Assembly (NCBI RefSeq): GCF_016811995.1
Contig: NZ_CP069159.1
Coordinates: forward strand, 2,914,001 to 2,978,000
Direction of reading: 5' to 3'
DNA length: 64,000 nucleotides
From: Citrobacter sp. R56
GTDB taxonomy: Bacteria > Pseudomonadota > Gammaproteobacteria > Enterobacterales > Enterobacteriaceae
Shown here: positions 1 to 10,810 of the stretch, piece after piece
Layout of the letters: the number at the start of each line of letters is the position of its first letter
Numbering within the stretch: position 1 is the first letter of the stretch
Position numbers and translations under genes: made by a program
The notes under the pieces: model-generated
Seen by the model: only the letters and a program-made list of their open reading frames with translations
What the model was told of the DNA's origin: nothing
The model's database searches: none

Positions 1-197
1 TATTGTTTTCAACTCAACATCCCGTCAGTTGCGAACAGCAGAACGACAGACATTGGATATATGTTATTGCTGTGGATATCGGTTTTATCATTCAGTGACA
101 CGCGCCGCAATGGGTAAAACTGACCGGCGCAAAAATGCGCGTTATATCACACAACAGAATCTGTCGGTTTGTCGGGTTAAAACCGATATTTTTGCTG
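1..197 (-). promoter_or_regulatory. Upstream region, probably of serC (outside window)
   Basis: No convincing gene lies here. ycaP reads leftwards and in E. coli is followed on the same strand by serC-aroA, so this stretch is most likely the serC promoter and leader; serC itself would begin just beyond base 1. On the minus strand a TGTGA half-site (plus-strand TCACA at 147-151) resembles half of a CRP site. In E. coli serC-aroA is reported to be controlled by Lrp and CRP. The assignment rests on synteny. Confidence 0.5.
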
Positions 198-890
198 TCA
201 GACGATCCGTTTTGCCTGACTGGCCCTCGACCATTCTGGATTTGCACAGCGTGGACATAATTGATGATCGCCAGCTTTCATCGCTACCACTTCGCTGCAA
301 CGCACACAGGCGTAGTCCCCCGCCTCGGGAACAACTTTAAATCGCTGCGTGCACTGTTTAGGCAAAATGCTGAGTCCAGACTTCACCTCTTCGTCGGCAA
401 AAAAATAGACGCTAATTTGTCCATTGGTTTCGAGGATAGCGAGTTTCACCTGCCCCAGTTGTTCAACACCATTTAGACGCAGCTCCATAAAGAACTCAAA
501 CTCGGTCATATTCGCCCGCCCGAGCTTCGACCAGGCCAGTTCACCATCCTCAATGATCACCACGGGTTTGCCTTCCAGCATATCTTCCAGTTTCTCGCTG
601 TGCGCCATCAGCCACATGACCAGCCGATAAAGCAAGGCCAGCGAGAGAAAAACGACCAGCACCGGGAGCAGCGGAACATCATCATAAAACGCGACATCTC
701 CGGCAGCCGACCCCAGCGTCAAAATGATCAACACTTCAAAGAGCGACATCTGCCGTACGCCGCGGCGTCCGGTCATCTTCAGAAAAAGGAACACCAGAAC
801 AAAGGTATAGAAGCTTCGCAGCGCCACTTCCCCCAGAAACTCCAGCGGCACGTTATCCAGCGCCATACGTTGCCAATCGAACGCCTTCAT
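198..890 (-). CDS. ycaP: YcaP, DUF421 inner-membrane protein
   Basis: A 230-residue protein of the DUF421 (YetF-like) family, the same length as E. coli YcaP. Three hydrophobic segments lie in the first 95 residues, followed by the soluble DUF421 domain, in which family members form a small beta-rich cytoplasmic fold. The C-terminus carries two CxxC pairs (CVRC and CPRC) about 20 residues apart, which look like a zinc ribbon. The biochemical role of the family is unknown. It is divergent from ycaO and probably co-oriented with serC beyond the window edge. The identity is firm; no function can be read from the sequence. Confidence 0.9.
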   Translation of the reverse strand: MKAFDWQRMALDNVPLEFLGEVALRSFYTFVLVFLFLKMTGRRGVRQMSLFEVLIILTLGSAAGDVAFYDDVPLLPVLVVFLSLALLYRLVMWLMAHSEKLEDMLEGKPVVIIEDGELAWSKLGRANMTEFEFFMELRLNGVEQLGQVKLAILETNGQISVYFFADEEVKSGLSILPKQCTQRFKVVPEAGDYACVRCSEVVAMKAGDHQLCPRCANPEWSRASQAKRIV

Positions 891-1026
891 TTTTATGCCC
901 TTGCGCGGGTGAGTTTTGTAAAAGCATAGTCAATACTTTTATTTACGCCGAAGGCCCGGTGGCGATAGCGCCATGCCTGGAAAACCCGTATCATTGCGCG
1001 CTTTCCGTACGACAAAAGTGATTTTC

Positions 1027-2787
1027 ATGACGCAAACATTTATCCCTGGCAAAGACGCTGCTCTGGAAGATTCCATCGCTCGCTTCCAGCAAAAACTGCT
1101 CGACCTTGGTTTCCATATTGAAGAGGCCTCCTGGCTGAATCCGGTGCCAAACGTCTGGTCTGTGCACATTCGCGACAAAGAGTGCGCGCTGTGCTTCACC
1201 AACGGTAAAGGCGCAACCAAAAAAGCGGCACTGGCCTCCGCGCTGGGCGAATATTTTGAGCGTCTGTCCACGAACTATTTCTTTGCTGATTTCTGGCTCG
1301 GCGACACCATCGCCAACGGCCCGTTCGTACATTACCCGAACGAAAAATGGTTCCCGTTAACCGAAGATGACGACGTTCCTGAAGGTCTGCTGGATGCGCG
1401 TCTGCGCTCATTCTACGATCCGGAAAATGAACTGACCGGAAGCATGCTGATTGACCTGCAGTCCGGTAACGAAGAGCGCGGCGTCTGCGGTCTGCCGTTT
1501 ACCCGCCAGTCTGATAACAAGACCGTGTATATTCCGATGAATATTATCGGCAACCTGTATGTCTCTAACGGGATGTCCGCCGGTAACACACCTAATGAAG
1601 CGCGCGTTCAGGGACTTTCTGAAGTTTTTGAACGTTATGTGAAGAATCGCATTATCGCGGAAAGCATCAGCCTGCCGGAAATCCCAGCCGATGTGCTGGC
1701 GCGTTATCCGGCGGTAGTCGAATCCATCGCGAAGCTGGAAGCCGAAGGTTTCCCGATTTTCGCTTATGACGGTTCATTGGGCGGTCAGTATCCGGTTATC
1801 TGCGTGGTTCTGTTCAACCCGGCCAACGGCACCTGCTTCGCCTCCTTCGGTGCGCACCCGGACTTCGGCGTGGCGCTGGAGCGCACGGTCACCGAACTGT
1901 TGCAGGGTCGCGGTCTGAAAGATCTTGATGTGTTCACTCCGCCAACTTTTGATGATGAAGAAGTGGCTGAACACACCAACCTCGAAACTCACTTCATCGA
2001 TTCCAGCGGTCTGATCTCCTGGGATCTGTTTAAGCAGAATGCCGATTATCCCTTCGTTGACTGGAATTTCTCCGGCACCACGGAAGAAGAATTCGCTACC
2101 CTGATGGCTATCTTCAATGCTGAAGATAAAGAAGTGTACATCGCCGATTATGAGCACCTGGGTGTTTATGCCTGCCGTATCATTGTGCCGAGCATGTCTG
2201 ACATCTACCCGGCCGAAGATCTGTGGTTAGCCAACAACAGCATGGGTAGCCATCTGCGCGAAACGATCCTTGCTCTGCCGGGTAGCGAGTGGGAAAAAGA
2301 AGCCTACCTGAATCTGATCGAACAACTCGACGAAGAAGGTTTTGACGACTTTACCCGCGTACGCGAACTGCTGGGACTGGCAACCGGGCCGGATAACGGT
2401 TGGTCTACGCTGCGCATTGGCGAGCTAAAAGCAATGCTGGCGTTGGCAGGCGGTGACCTTGAGCAGGCGCTGATCTGGACCGAGTGGACGATGGAGTTTA
2501 ACGCCTCCGTCTTCAGCGCTGAACGTGCGAACTACTACCGTTGCCTGCAGACATTACTGCTACTGGCGCAGGAAGACGATCGTGAACCACTGCAATATCT
2601 GAATGCCTTTGTTCGCATGTATGGCGCGGAAGCCGTTGAAGCGGCAAGCGCAGCATTAAGCGGAGAATCGGCGTTTTATGGGTTACAGGCGGTTGACGGC
2701 GACTTACTGGCTTTCCCAGCGCACCAGTCTCTGTTGAAGGCCTATGAGAAGCTGCAACGTGCAAAAGCCCTCTGGTGGTCAAAATAA
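1027..2787 (+). CDS. ycaO: YcaO, ATP-dependent cyclodehydratase-family protein acting with RimO
   Basis: A 586-residue orthologue of E. coli YcaO when started at the ATG at 1027 (MTQTFIPGKD). An in-frame ATG at 973 would add 18 residues that E. coli lacks. The N-terminal two thirds is the YcaO ATP-binding domain that activates amide backbones in azoline-forming family members; the C-terminal part resembles TPR helices. E. coli YcaO is not linked to a peptide precursor and has been connected to RimO-dependent beta-methylthiolation of ribosomal protein S12. No RiPP precursor or partner gene is visible nearby, consistent with this housekeeping role. It stands alone, divergent from ycaP, and is followed by its own terminator. 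Confidence 0.95.
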   Translation: MTQTFIPGKDAALEDSIARFQQKLLDLGFHIEEASWLNPVPNVWSVHIRDKECALCFTNGKGATKKAALASALGEYFERLSTNYFFADFWLGDTIANGPFVHYPNEKWFPLTEDDDVPEGLLDARLRSFYDPENELTGSMLIDLQSGNEERGVCGLPFTRQSDNKTVYIPMNIIGNLYVSNGMSAGNTPNEARVQGLSEVFERYVKNRIIAESISLPEIPADVLARYPAVVESIAKLEAEGFPIFAYDGSLGGQYPVICVVLFNPANGTCFASFGAHPDFGVALERTVTELLQGRGLKDLDVFTPPTFDDEEVAEHTNLETHFIDSSGLISWDLFKQNADYPFVDWNFSGTTEEEFATLMAIFNAEDKEVYIADYEHLGVYACRIIVPSMSDIYPAEDLWLANNSMGSHLRETILALPGSEWEKEAYLNLIEQLDEEGFDDFTRVRELLGLATGPDNGWSTLRIGELKAMLALAGGDLEQALIWTEWTMEFNASVFSAERANYYRCLQTLLLLAQEDDREPLQYLNAFVRMYGAEAVEAASAALSGESAFYGLQAVDGDLLAFPAHQSLLKAYEKLQRAKALWWSK

Positions 2788-2837
2788 AACCGAATAGCTT
2801 ACGCTAAGTAGGCTTGAACACTCGGTTGAGCTATATT

Positions 2838-2874
2838 ACGGGGCGCTTTTAGTGCCCCGTTTTACTTATTTTTG
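2838..2874 (+). terminator. Rho-independent terminator after ycaO
   Basis: Perfect 7-bp stem ACGGGGC (2838-2844) / GCCCCGT (2854-2860), followed by TTTACTTATTTTT. It separates ycaO from the focA promoter region. Confidence 0.85.
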
Positions 2875-3192
2875 CCTAACCAAAAATAAATGTAATAACA
2901 AGGTTAAATATTGGTAGTTGATATTACATAAAATAATGCGTAAGTGTTGCTATATATGTCAATTACTCCATTTTAATTAACTGCATTTCCAGAGGTCCAG
3001 AGAAAAAATTCAACTCACATTATAACTTTTAAAATTTATTTTTATTTTGTAAATCAATAAATTACATCGCAATAGTGCAAAAACCATGCGACTTGAAGGC
3101 CTATAAGCCAGGTGAGATATGATCTATATCAAATTCTCATCTATAATGCTTTGTTAGTATCTCGTCGCCGACTTAATAAAGAGAGAGTTAGT
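2875..3192 (+). promoter_or_regulatory. focA-pfl promoter region with FNR box
   Basis: A 318-base, AT-rich gene-free region before focA. An FNR-type box, TGATctatATCA, lies at 3120-3131. Downstream, TATAAT (3142-3147) is the better -10 match. TAGTAT (3155-3160) is weaker, but its centre is 32 bp from the box centre, as expected for a class II FNR promoter with the box at -41.5. In E. coli focA-pfl has several promoters activated anaerobically by FNR and ArcA. No FNR-independent elements could be assigned with confidence. Confidence 0.7.
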
Positions 3193-4050
3193 GTGAAAGC
3201 TGACAACCCTTTTGATCTATTACTCCCTGCTGCAATGGCCAAAGTGGCCGAAGAAGCAGGTGTCTATAAAGCAACGAAACATCCGCTGAAGACTTTCTAT
3301 CTGGCGATTACTGCCGGTGTATTCATCTCAATCGCCTTTGTTTTCTATATTACCGCCACAACCGGTACCGGAACGATGCCGTTCGGTATGGCTAAACTGG
3401 TGGGGGGTATCTGCTTCTCTCTGGGGCTGATTCTTTGTGTTATCTGCGGCGCAGACCTCTTTACGTCAACCGTACTGATCGTCGTCGCCAAGGCCAGCGG
3501 CCGAATCACATGGGGTCAACTGGCAAAAAACTGGCTCAACGTTTATGTTGGCAACCTGATTGGCGCCTTGCTGTTCGTATTACTTATGTGGCTATCTGGC
3601 GAGTATATGACCGCCAATGGCGCATGGGGACTCAACGTTCTGCAAACTGCTGACCATAAAATGCACCATACTTTTGTTGAAGCTGTCTGCCTCGGTATTC
3701 TTGCTAACCTGATGGTTTGCCTGGCCGTGTGGATGAGCTACTCGGGTCGCAGCCTGATGGACAAAGCGTTCATCATGGTATTACCGGTCGCCATGTTTGT
3801 GGCCAGCGGTTTTGAGCACAGTATCGCAAACATGTTTATGATCCCTTTGGGTATTGTAATCCGCGACTTCGCAACACCGGAATTTTGGGCCGCTGTCGGT
3901 TCCGCTCCGGAGAATTTTACTCACCTGACCGTGATGAATTTCATCACCGATAACCTGATTCCGGTTACGATCGGTAACATTATCGGCGGCGGTTTGTTGG
4001 TCGGGTTGACATACTGGGTCATTTACCTGCGTGGCAACGATCATCATTAG
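3193..4050 (+). CDS. focA: Formate channel FocA
   Basis: A 285-residue formate/nitrite transporter (FNT) family channel that moves formate, the product of PflB, across the inner membrane. Hydrophobic blocks fit the six-helix FNT fold. The start is the GTG at 3193 (VKADNPFDLL), which gives the exact E. coli length and first residues; an in-frame ATG at 3112 lies inside the FNR promoter region and is rejected. The N-terminal helix, which in E. coli contacts PflB and gates the channel, is conserved. pflB follows 59 nt later, and no terminator separates them. Anaerobic induction by FNR is expected from the upstream box. Confidence 0.97.
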   Translation: MKADNPFDLLLPAAMAKVAEEAGVYKATKHPLKTFYLAITAGVFISIAFVFYITATTGTGTMPFGMAKLVGGICFSLGLILCVICGADLFTSTVLIVVAKASGRITWGQLAKNWLNVYVGNLIGALLFVLLMWLSGEYMTANGAWGLNVLQTADHKMHHTFVEAVCLGILANLMVCLAVWMSYSGRSLMDKAFIMVLPVAMFVASGFEHSIANMFMIPLGIVIRDFATPEFWAAVGSAPENFTHLTVMNFITDNLIPVTIGNIIGGGLLVGLTYWVIYLRGNDHH

Positions 4051-4109
4051 TTCTTTGATGTTGGTTATACGCAGTAAATAAAAAATCCACTTAAGAAGGT
4101 AGGTGTTAC

Positions 4110-6392
<2,283 letters not shown>

Positions 6393-6421
6393 TTCCCTGT
6401 CTGACTGAAAAAGCGTACAAT

Positions 6422-6449
6422 AAAGGCTCCACGTAAGTGGGGCCTTTTT
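6422..6449 (+). terminator. Terminator after pflB
   Basis: Stem AAAGGCTCCAC (6422-6432) / GTGGGGCCTTT (6437-6447), with one T-G wobble and a GTAA loop, then a run of T. It should uncouple most pflB transcription from pflA. Confidence 0.85.
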
Positions 6450-6586
6450 AACAGGTAGTCCCCCTACCCGCAGCCTGTTTCGTCAGCTATCTATACTCAA
6501 TGGATGACTGCCAAAACAGACTCGACACAGTGAACAACTGTGCACTCACACGGCCCCGGATGGGCCACATCTGGAGAAACACCGCA

Positions 6587-7327
6587 ATGTCAGTTATTGG
6601 TCGCATTCACTCCTTTGAATCCTGTGGCACCGTTGACGGCCCAGGTATCCGTTTTATTACCTTTTTCCAGGGCTGCCTGATGCGCTGCCTGTACTGCCAT
6701 AACCGTGATACGTGGGACACGCACGGCGGTAAAGAAGTGACCGTTGAAGAGTTGATGAAAGAAGTCGTCACCTATCGTCACTTTATGAACGCCTCCGGCG
6801 GCGGCGTTACCGCATCCGGCGGTGAGGCTATTCTGCAGGCGGAGTTCGTTCGCGACTGGTTCCGCGCCTGTAGAAAAGAGGGCATTCACACCTGCCTCGA
6901 CACAAACGGTTTTGTCCGTCGTTACGATCCGGTGATCGATGAGCTGCTGGAAGTGACTGACCTGGTCATGCTTGACCTGAAGCAAATGAATGACGAGATC
7001 CACCAGAACCTGGTGGGCGTCTCTAACCATCGCACGCTGGAATTCGCCCGCTACCTGTCCACGAAAAATATTAACGTGTGGATCCGCTACGTCGTCGTAC
7101 CGGGTTGGTCAGATGATGATGACTCAGCACATCGCCTGGGCGAGTTTACCCGTGATATGGGCAACGTCGAGAAAATTGAGCTGCTGCCGTATCACGAGTT
7201 GGGTAAACACAAATGGGTGGCGATGGGTGAAGAGTACAAACTTGATGGCGTTCATCCACCGAAGAAAGAGACCATGGACCGCGTAAAAGGCATTCTCGAG
7301 CAGTATGGTCATAAAGTGATGTATTGA
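6587..7327 (+). CDS. pflA: Pyruvate formate-lyase activating enzyme PflA
   Basis: A 246-residue radical SAM enzyme that installs the glycyl radical on PflB using a [4Fe-4S] cluster and SAM. The cluster motif CxxxCxxC is CLMRCLYC at about residues 29-36, followed by HNRDTWD; the SAM-binding [12 protein letters not shown] follows at about 74-85. The start at 6587 ([10 protein letters not shown], preceded by TGGAGAAACACC) matches E. coli; an in-frame ATG at 6500 would add 29 non-homologous residues. Only 25 nt, without a terminator, separate its stop from the next reading frame at 7353, so read-through into the accessory genes is possible. Confidence 0.97.
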   Translation: MSVIGRIHSFESCGTVDGPGIRFITFFQGCLMRCLYCHNRDTWDTHGGKEVTVEELMKEVVTYRHFMNASGGGVTASGGEAILQAEFVRDWFRACRKEGIHTCLDTNGFVRRYDPVIDELLEVTDLVMLDLKQMNDEIHQNLVGVSNHRTLEFARYLSTKNINVWIRYVVVPGWSDDDDSAHRLGEFTRDMGNVEKIELLPYHELGKHKWVAMGEEYKLDGVHPPKKETMDRVKGILEQYGHKVMY

Positions 7328-7352
7328 TATTAATGTATTAAGGAAGCAAAGC

Positions 7353-7737
7353 ATGGATGGCGTTTTGCGATATGGAATGTTCGCGCTTCTGTTTGCGCTG
7401 AGCTCCGGCCCGGGTTGATCCTGGCCGGAGCTGTTATTTGTATAACGATGACAATACTGAAGAAACCGTCGCGTTCTTCTACGATAATACCTTTACTCGC
7501 TGTAATGAATGTAATCCTTACAGCCAAAGCGATATCGACGCACTACGCTCAGCGCCGCTCAGCCCCCGAATAGGCAATATTTATAAAGTTGCGAATAATC
7601 AAATCTGCACCGACGTAACTGAGCGTTTCCCCCTTCCCATAATTAGCCAAAAGAGTCGTCCTGAGCCTATACCGATAATCGTTGATTTAACCGACTGCGA
7701 GCAGGTTGCAGCCAGCTTCTACCTGTCAGGCCGTTAA
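7353..7737 (+). pseudogene. Frameshifted small exported cysteine-containing protein
   Basis: AAGGAA lies 8 nt before an ATG at 7353 that opens a signal-peptide-like start (MDGVLRYGMFALLFALSS), but this frame stops at 7416-7418. The +1 frame is open from 7402 to the stop at 7737 and continues as APARVDPGRSCYLYNDDN. Joining the two frames near 7400 would give a signal peptide ending in Ala-Pro-Ala and a mature protein of about 110 residues with five cysteines (one pair as CNEC). Read alone, the second frame would have to start at the TTG at 7438 and would lose the signal peptide. This suggests a one-base indel: a real frameshift, programmed slippage or a sequencing error. The family was not recognised. 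The gene 11 nt downstream also encodes an exported protein, so the two were probably an operon. Confidence 0.55.
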
Positions 7738-7748
7738 AGGAGATAATT

Positions 7749-8543
7749 ATGCGCTTACTTATTTCAGGGATTTTACTGCTGTCCAGCCAGGGCCTGAACG
7801 CCGCCACTCGTTGCGATATTAACGCCATTGTGCAGCACGTGTGGCCAGATGCGAAACCGGCAGCGGAAGGTACGATGATCACCCATGGTAATCAGGTTAT
7901 CGATATCACGGGCAACTCACCACAAAGCGCGATTTGTCGCGTCTGGCCTGCCCAGCCTGAATTGACGCTTGCCGCTGTACCCCTGATGTCCCAGGAGAAA
8001 ATCGACTATGGACACAATGGCGATCTGGAGTTGCTGGTGCTCAACTCCGTCACCCTGGAGGTTAAACAACGATTACTCCTGCCAGAGCGGATGAGTGATG
8101 ATGCTATCCGCATTACGGGTATCGCCCTTGATACCGCACGCTGGAAAGTGGCTCCCGGCCAAACCGCCTTTGGTCTGCACATTACCCGTAGCGGCAGCTC
8201 GCGTGTTAATCCGATTGGTGAGGATGCACTGTCGTTGTACGTCATTGAAAATAACCAACTACGCCTGGTATTAAAGGGGATCGCGCTGACGGCTAACAGC
8301 GGTGAATGGGACGGGAACTGTGCTGGAGAGTTTAACGATATCAAACGTACCCTTGCTATCGGCTCCTCTTCCCATAAGGGCTACGCCGATATCCGTGTCA
8401 GCGAAAAAAGTGTGGCATCCACAGCCTTTATTGATGCTAATGGTGAATGTACTGCGAAAGATACACCTGGTAAGGCCACCTGGACCCTGCACTATGACGG
8501 GAAACAGTATACCGTCCCGCAAACACTGGCACCGTTGGAGTAA
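7749..8543 (+). CDS. Unknown exported protein
   Basis: A 264-residue protein with a clear Sec signal peptide (MRLLISGILLLSSQGLNAA, cleavage near residue 19), preceded by AAAGGAGATAATT. The mature part is beta-strand-like and soluble, with four cysteines (RCDI, AICRV, GNCAGE, GECTA), so two disulfides are plausible. I do not recognise the family. It does not match the E. coli genes found at this position (ycaK, ycaN). It sits 11 nt after the frameshifted exported frame and downstream of pflA with no intervening terminator. A periplasmic location is inferred; no catalytic motif is evident. Confidence 0.75.
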   Translation: MRLLISGILLLSSQGLNAATRCDINAIVQHVWPDAKPAAEGTMITHGNQVIDITGNSPQSAICRVWPAQPELTLAAVPLMSQEKIDYGHNGDLELLVLNSVTLEVKQRLLLPERMSDDAIRITGIALDTARWKVAPGQTAFGLHITRSGSSRVNPIGEDALSLYVIENNQLRLVLKGIALTANSGEWDGNCAGEFNDIKRTLAIGSSSHKGYADIRVSEKSVASTAFIDANGECTAKDTPGKATWTLHYDGKQYTVPQTLAPLE

Positions 8544-8735
8544 GATCTTTTCCGACAGCGTATTTGCCGCGCGCTCAACCGAAAAATGCGCTTCTTGTGC
8601 GCTTTGCTGCATTCCGCATAGCGCTCATCCAGTTCCTTCAACGCCACAATCGGTTGTAGATTACAGCCTGAAAGACAAGCCAGATGTCAGGAAAAGTGCC
8701 TGAAGTACGTCATGCTGTTAATGCAGCTTTTAGGC

Positions 8736-9224
8736 TTACTTAAAGACGCCGTTTATCACGGAGGTGACAATCGCGGTACTCAGTGCAATTAACACCAGAT
8801 CCTCACCGACAATGCGCCATTCATAACCCGGATAAGAGGGTAATTGCCCCAGCATTGAAGAAGGCACCATTTTCTTTGCTATCCCCGGCGGCAGAGGCTT
8901 ACCACGGGCGTAGTTTTTGGCAATGCCGGGTGGAAGCGCTTTGTATCCGGTTAAACCGTAATTGAGTGCCAACGACCGTGCGCGATCGTAATTAATCCGA
9001 ATAGAGACATCATCATCGACGTTCTTTTTATCCGCCTTTGACTTATTCTCATGATTTTGTTTATTTCCATGGTTACCGGAATTTCCATTACCATGGTTGC
9101 CGCTATTGCTTTTACCGCCGCTATTCCCATTACCATTGCCAGGATCGGCGATAACCGGAGCAGAAGCGAATGTTAAAGACAACACCACCGCCAACGCGGT
9201 AGTGAGGAAACGACGTGTTGACAT
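8736..9224 (-). CDS. CigR-like / RcnB-family exported protein
   Basis: A 162-residue protein with a signal peptide (MSTRRFLTTALAVVLSLTFASA, cleavage near residue 26). A low-complexity Gly/Asn/His/Lys region follows at about 27-65 with repeated SGNHGN units. The C-terminal domain has a duplicated PPGIAK motif, a WRIVGEDLVLI stretch and a hydrophobic end. This arrangement resembles Salmonella CigR, described as an anti-virulence or effector protein, and the wider RcnB-like family; the match is from memory and the symbol is therefore withheld. It is transcribed towards the unknown exported protein gene. E. coli K-12 has no gene like this here, so it is part of the accessory patch. Confidence 0.65.
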   Translation of the reverse strand: MSTRRFLTTALAVVLSLTFASAPVIADPGNGNGNSGGKSNSGNHGNGNSGNHGNKQNHENKSKADKKNVDDDVSIRINYDRARSLALNYGLTGYKALPPGIAKNYARGKPLPPGIAKKMVPSSMLGQLPSYPGYEWRIVGEDLVLIALSTAIVTSVINGVFK

Positions 9225-9313
9225 GATTGCAGCCTTTTAAAAGAGATGCCTGATTGAATTATCGTTTCTCTCAGGAAGTAAACAATACGTAAAACTCTTA
9301 GATATGACGGCAT

Positions 9314-9342
9314 AAAAAAAGCCTGTTGTGAACAGGCTTTTT
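9314..9342 (-). terminator. Terminator after ycaD
   Basis: Stem GCCTGTT (9321-9327) / AACAGGC (9331-9337) with A7 on the left and T6 on the right, so it can act in both directions. It lies 5 nt past the end of ycaD. Confidence 0.85.
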
Positions 9343-9346
9343 TACA

Positions 9347-10495
9347 TCAGGCATGCGCCACGGGGGTTGGATGCTTGCCAGCCTTGCGCAGTAACATCAA
9401 CAGATAAATAAACGATACGCTGGCAATCATAATAAACAGCAGATTATCTGAATAATTTTGCATCAGCATAGCCGTAAATGAGGGGCCAAGCAGGCTACCA
9501 ACGGTATAGCTCAGCAATAACGCCTGATTCATCGCCACAAGTTGGTGCTGTCCGACCTTTTCACACGCCCAGGCCATCGCCACCGGATAAAGCGTAAAGC
9601 CGGCTGCGCCCAGAATAAACAGTGCTGGTGCCATCGCAGCCTGCATCATCATGGCAAGACTGCCGAGGATCACCACAAAGACCTGGACACGTAAAACCAG
9701 CAGTCGACCAAATTTGTCCGCCAGACGGCCAATCGGCCATTGTCCCAGAATACCGGCACTCACTAATACCGCCATCCAGAAACCGATACTGGCGTTGCTG
9801 ATCCCCTGGTGCTTGAGATAAAGCGGCATCAGACCGTACAGCGAACCCAGCACAATTCCGGAAATAATGCAGCCGTTCACACCCAACCGCGCCTGGCGCA
9901 GCTTAAGCATAGAGACAATCGGCGTCGTGCTTTGGCCTTCAGACTGCTGATTCAGAATACGGGTAAAGAGCAGCGGTAAAATCCCCGCCAGAATCATACC
10001 TGTTACCCAGGGCAGCACGTTCATCAGATCCGTCGGCACTTTGCTGACCAGCACCTGGCCAAGAAATGTCCCCACGTAATAGACCATCATATAGGCAGCA
10101 AGCAACCGGCCACGGTTTCGCGACGTGCCGCTACACATCAGCGCGCTTTCGACAACGACCCAAATCATGGCGCAACCGACGCCCGCGATAAAGCGCCAGG
10201 TCATCCAGCTCCAGAATCCCACCATCACGCCCAGCCCAACACAGCCGACAGCAAAAATCAGCGACGCAATGTAATAGCTGCGATTAAACCCAAGGCGTTT
10301 AATTAAATACCCTGTGAGTAATGTCCCTACCAGGTTCCCGGTAAAGTAGGACGAACTGACAATGCCGACCTGCCAGGTCGGCAGATCTTCCTGGGCGAGC
10401 CATAGCGGAACGAGCGTGTTTAATACCGCTATCGCCAGAGTCAATAAAAGCAAGCCACACAGCAACAGCATGACAGGCCGGGTATAGGTGGACAT
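9347..10495 (-). CDS. ycaD: YcaD, MFS transporter
   Basis: A 382-residue major facilitator superfamily protein, the same length as E. coli YcaD. Hydrophobic stretches fit 12 transmembrane helices. The conserved loop between helices 2 and 3 reads [12 protein letters not shown], and a second copy of the motif in the C-terminal half reads GRLADKFGR. The substrate is unknown. It stands alone: ycaC and the genes that flank it in E. coli are missing. Upstream is an AT-rich intergenic region. Confidence 0.93.
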   Translation of the reverse strand: MSTYTRPVMLLLCGLLLLTLAIAVLNTLVPLWLAQEDLPTWQVGIVSSSYFTGNLVGTLLTGYLIKRLGFNRSYYIASLIFAVGCVGLGVMVGFWSWMTWRFIAGVGCAMIWVVVESALMCSGTSRNRGRLLAAYMMVYYVGTFLGQVLVSKVPTDLMNVLPWVTGMILAGILPLLFTRILNQQSEGQSTTPIVSMLKLRQARLGVNGCIISGIVLGSLYGLMPLYLKHQGISNASIGFWMAVLVSAGILGQWPIGRLADKFGRLLVLRVQVFVVILGSLAMMMQAAMAPALFILGAAGFTLYPVAMAWACEKVGQHQLVAMNQALLLSYTVGSLLGPSFTAMLMQNYSDNLLFIMIASVSFIYLLMLLRKAGKHPTPVAHA

Positions 10496-10749
10496 GGATA
10501 AAAACCGTGAGGAAGTTCAAATTTCATGCGCATCATGCCACCGGCAAAAACATTGTCAATCGGCGAAATCAGCGGTATGACGGGGTTTCAGGGCTATCGA
10601 TTTGAAATACTGATTCTTAACATGAATGAATAGAAAGTGATAAATCCCAGGTTATTGTTTTAATTGATCTAAGACAAAATTGTCCCGTTTCGTTCAGTCG
10701 AAAAATTTCATGATTGAAAATGCCCTATTTTTCGTTCGTTAGGCTCCTG
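10496..10749. other. Intergenic region between ycaD and dmsC
   Basis: Together with the dmsC terminator this is a gap of more than 300 bases. It is AT-rich and should hold the ycaD promoter (minus strand). In E. coli ycaC lies between dmsC and ycaD; no remnant of it was recognised. No reliable promoter elements could be called. Confidence 0.4.
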
Positions 10750-10787
10750 ACCGTTTAAAAAGAAAAACCGGGGCAAAAGCCCCGGTT
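10750..10787 (-). terminator. Terminator after dmsABC
   Basis: Perfect 9-bp stem AACCGGGGC (10766-10774) / GCCCCGGTT (10779-10787) with an AAAA loop. On the minus strand it is followed by TTTCTTTTT. It lies 23 nt beyond the dmsC stop. Confidence 0.9.
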
Positions 10788-10810
10788 CAGATAATTGACA
10801 CTCTCTACGC

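Noticed and set aside
1027-2787. YcaO as part of a RiPP (thiazole/oxazole peptide) cluster
   Set aside because: No precursor peptide, E1-like or dehydrogenase partner is nearby; it is the standard single ycaO beside focA.
8302-8703. 133-codon plus-strand frame overlapping the unknown exported protein gene
   Set aside because: Mostly out of frame within a gene that has a signal peptide and good RBS; the part beyond 8543 has no homology or features.
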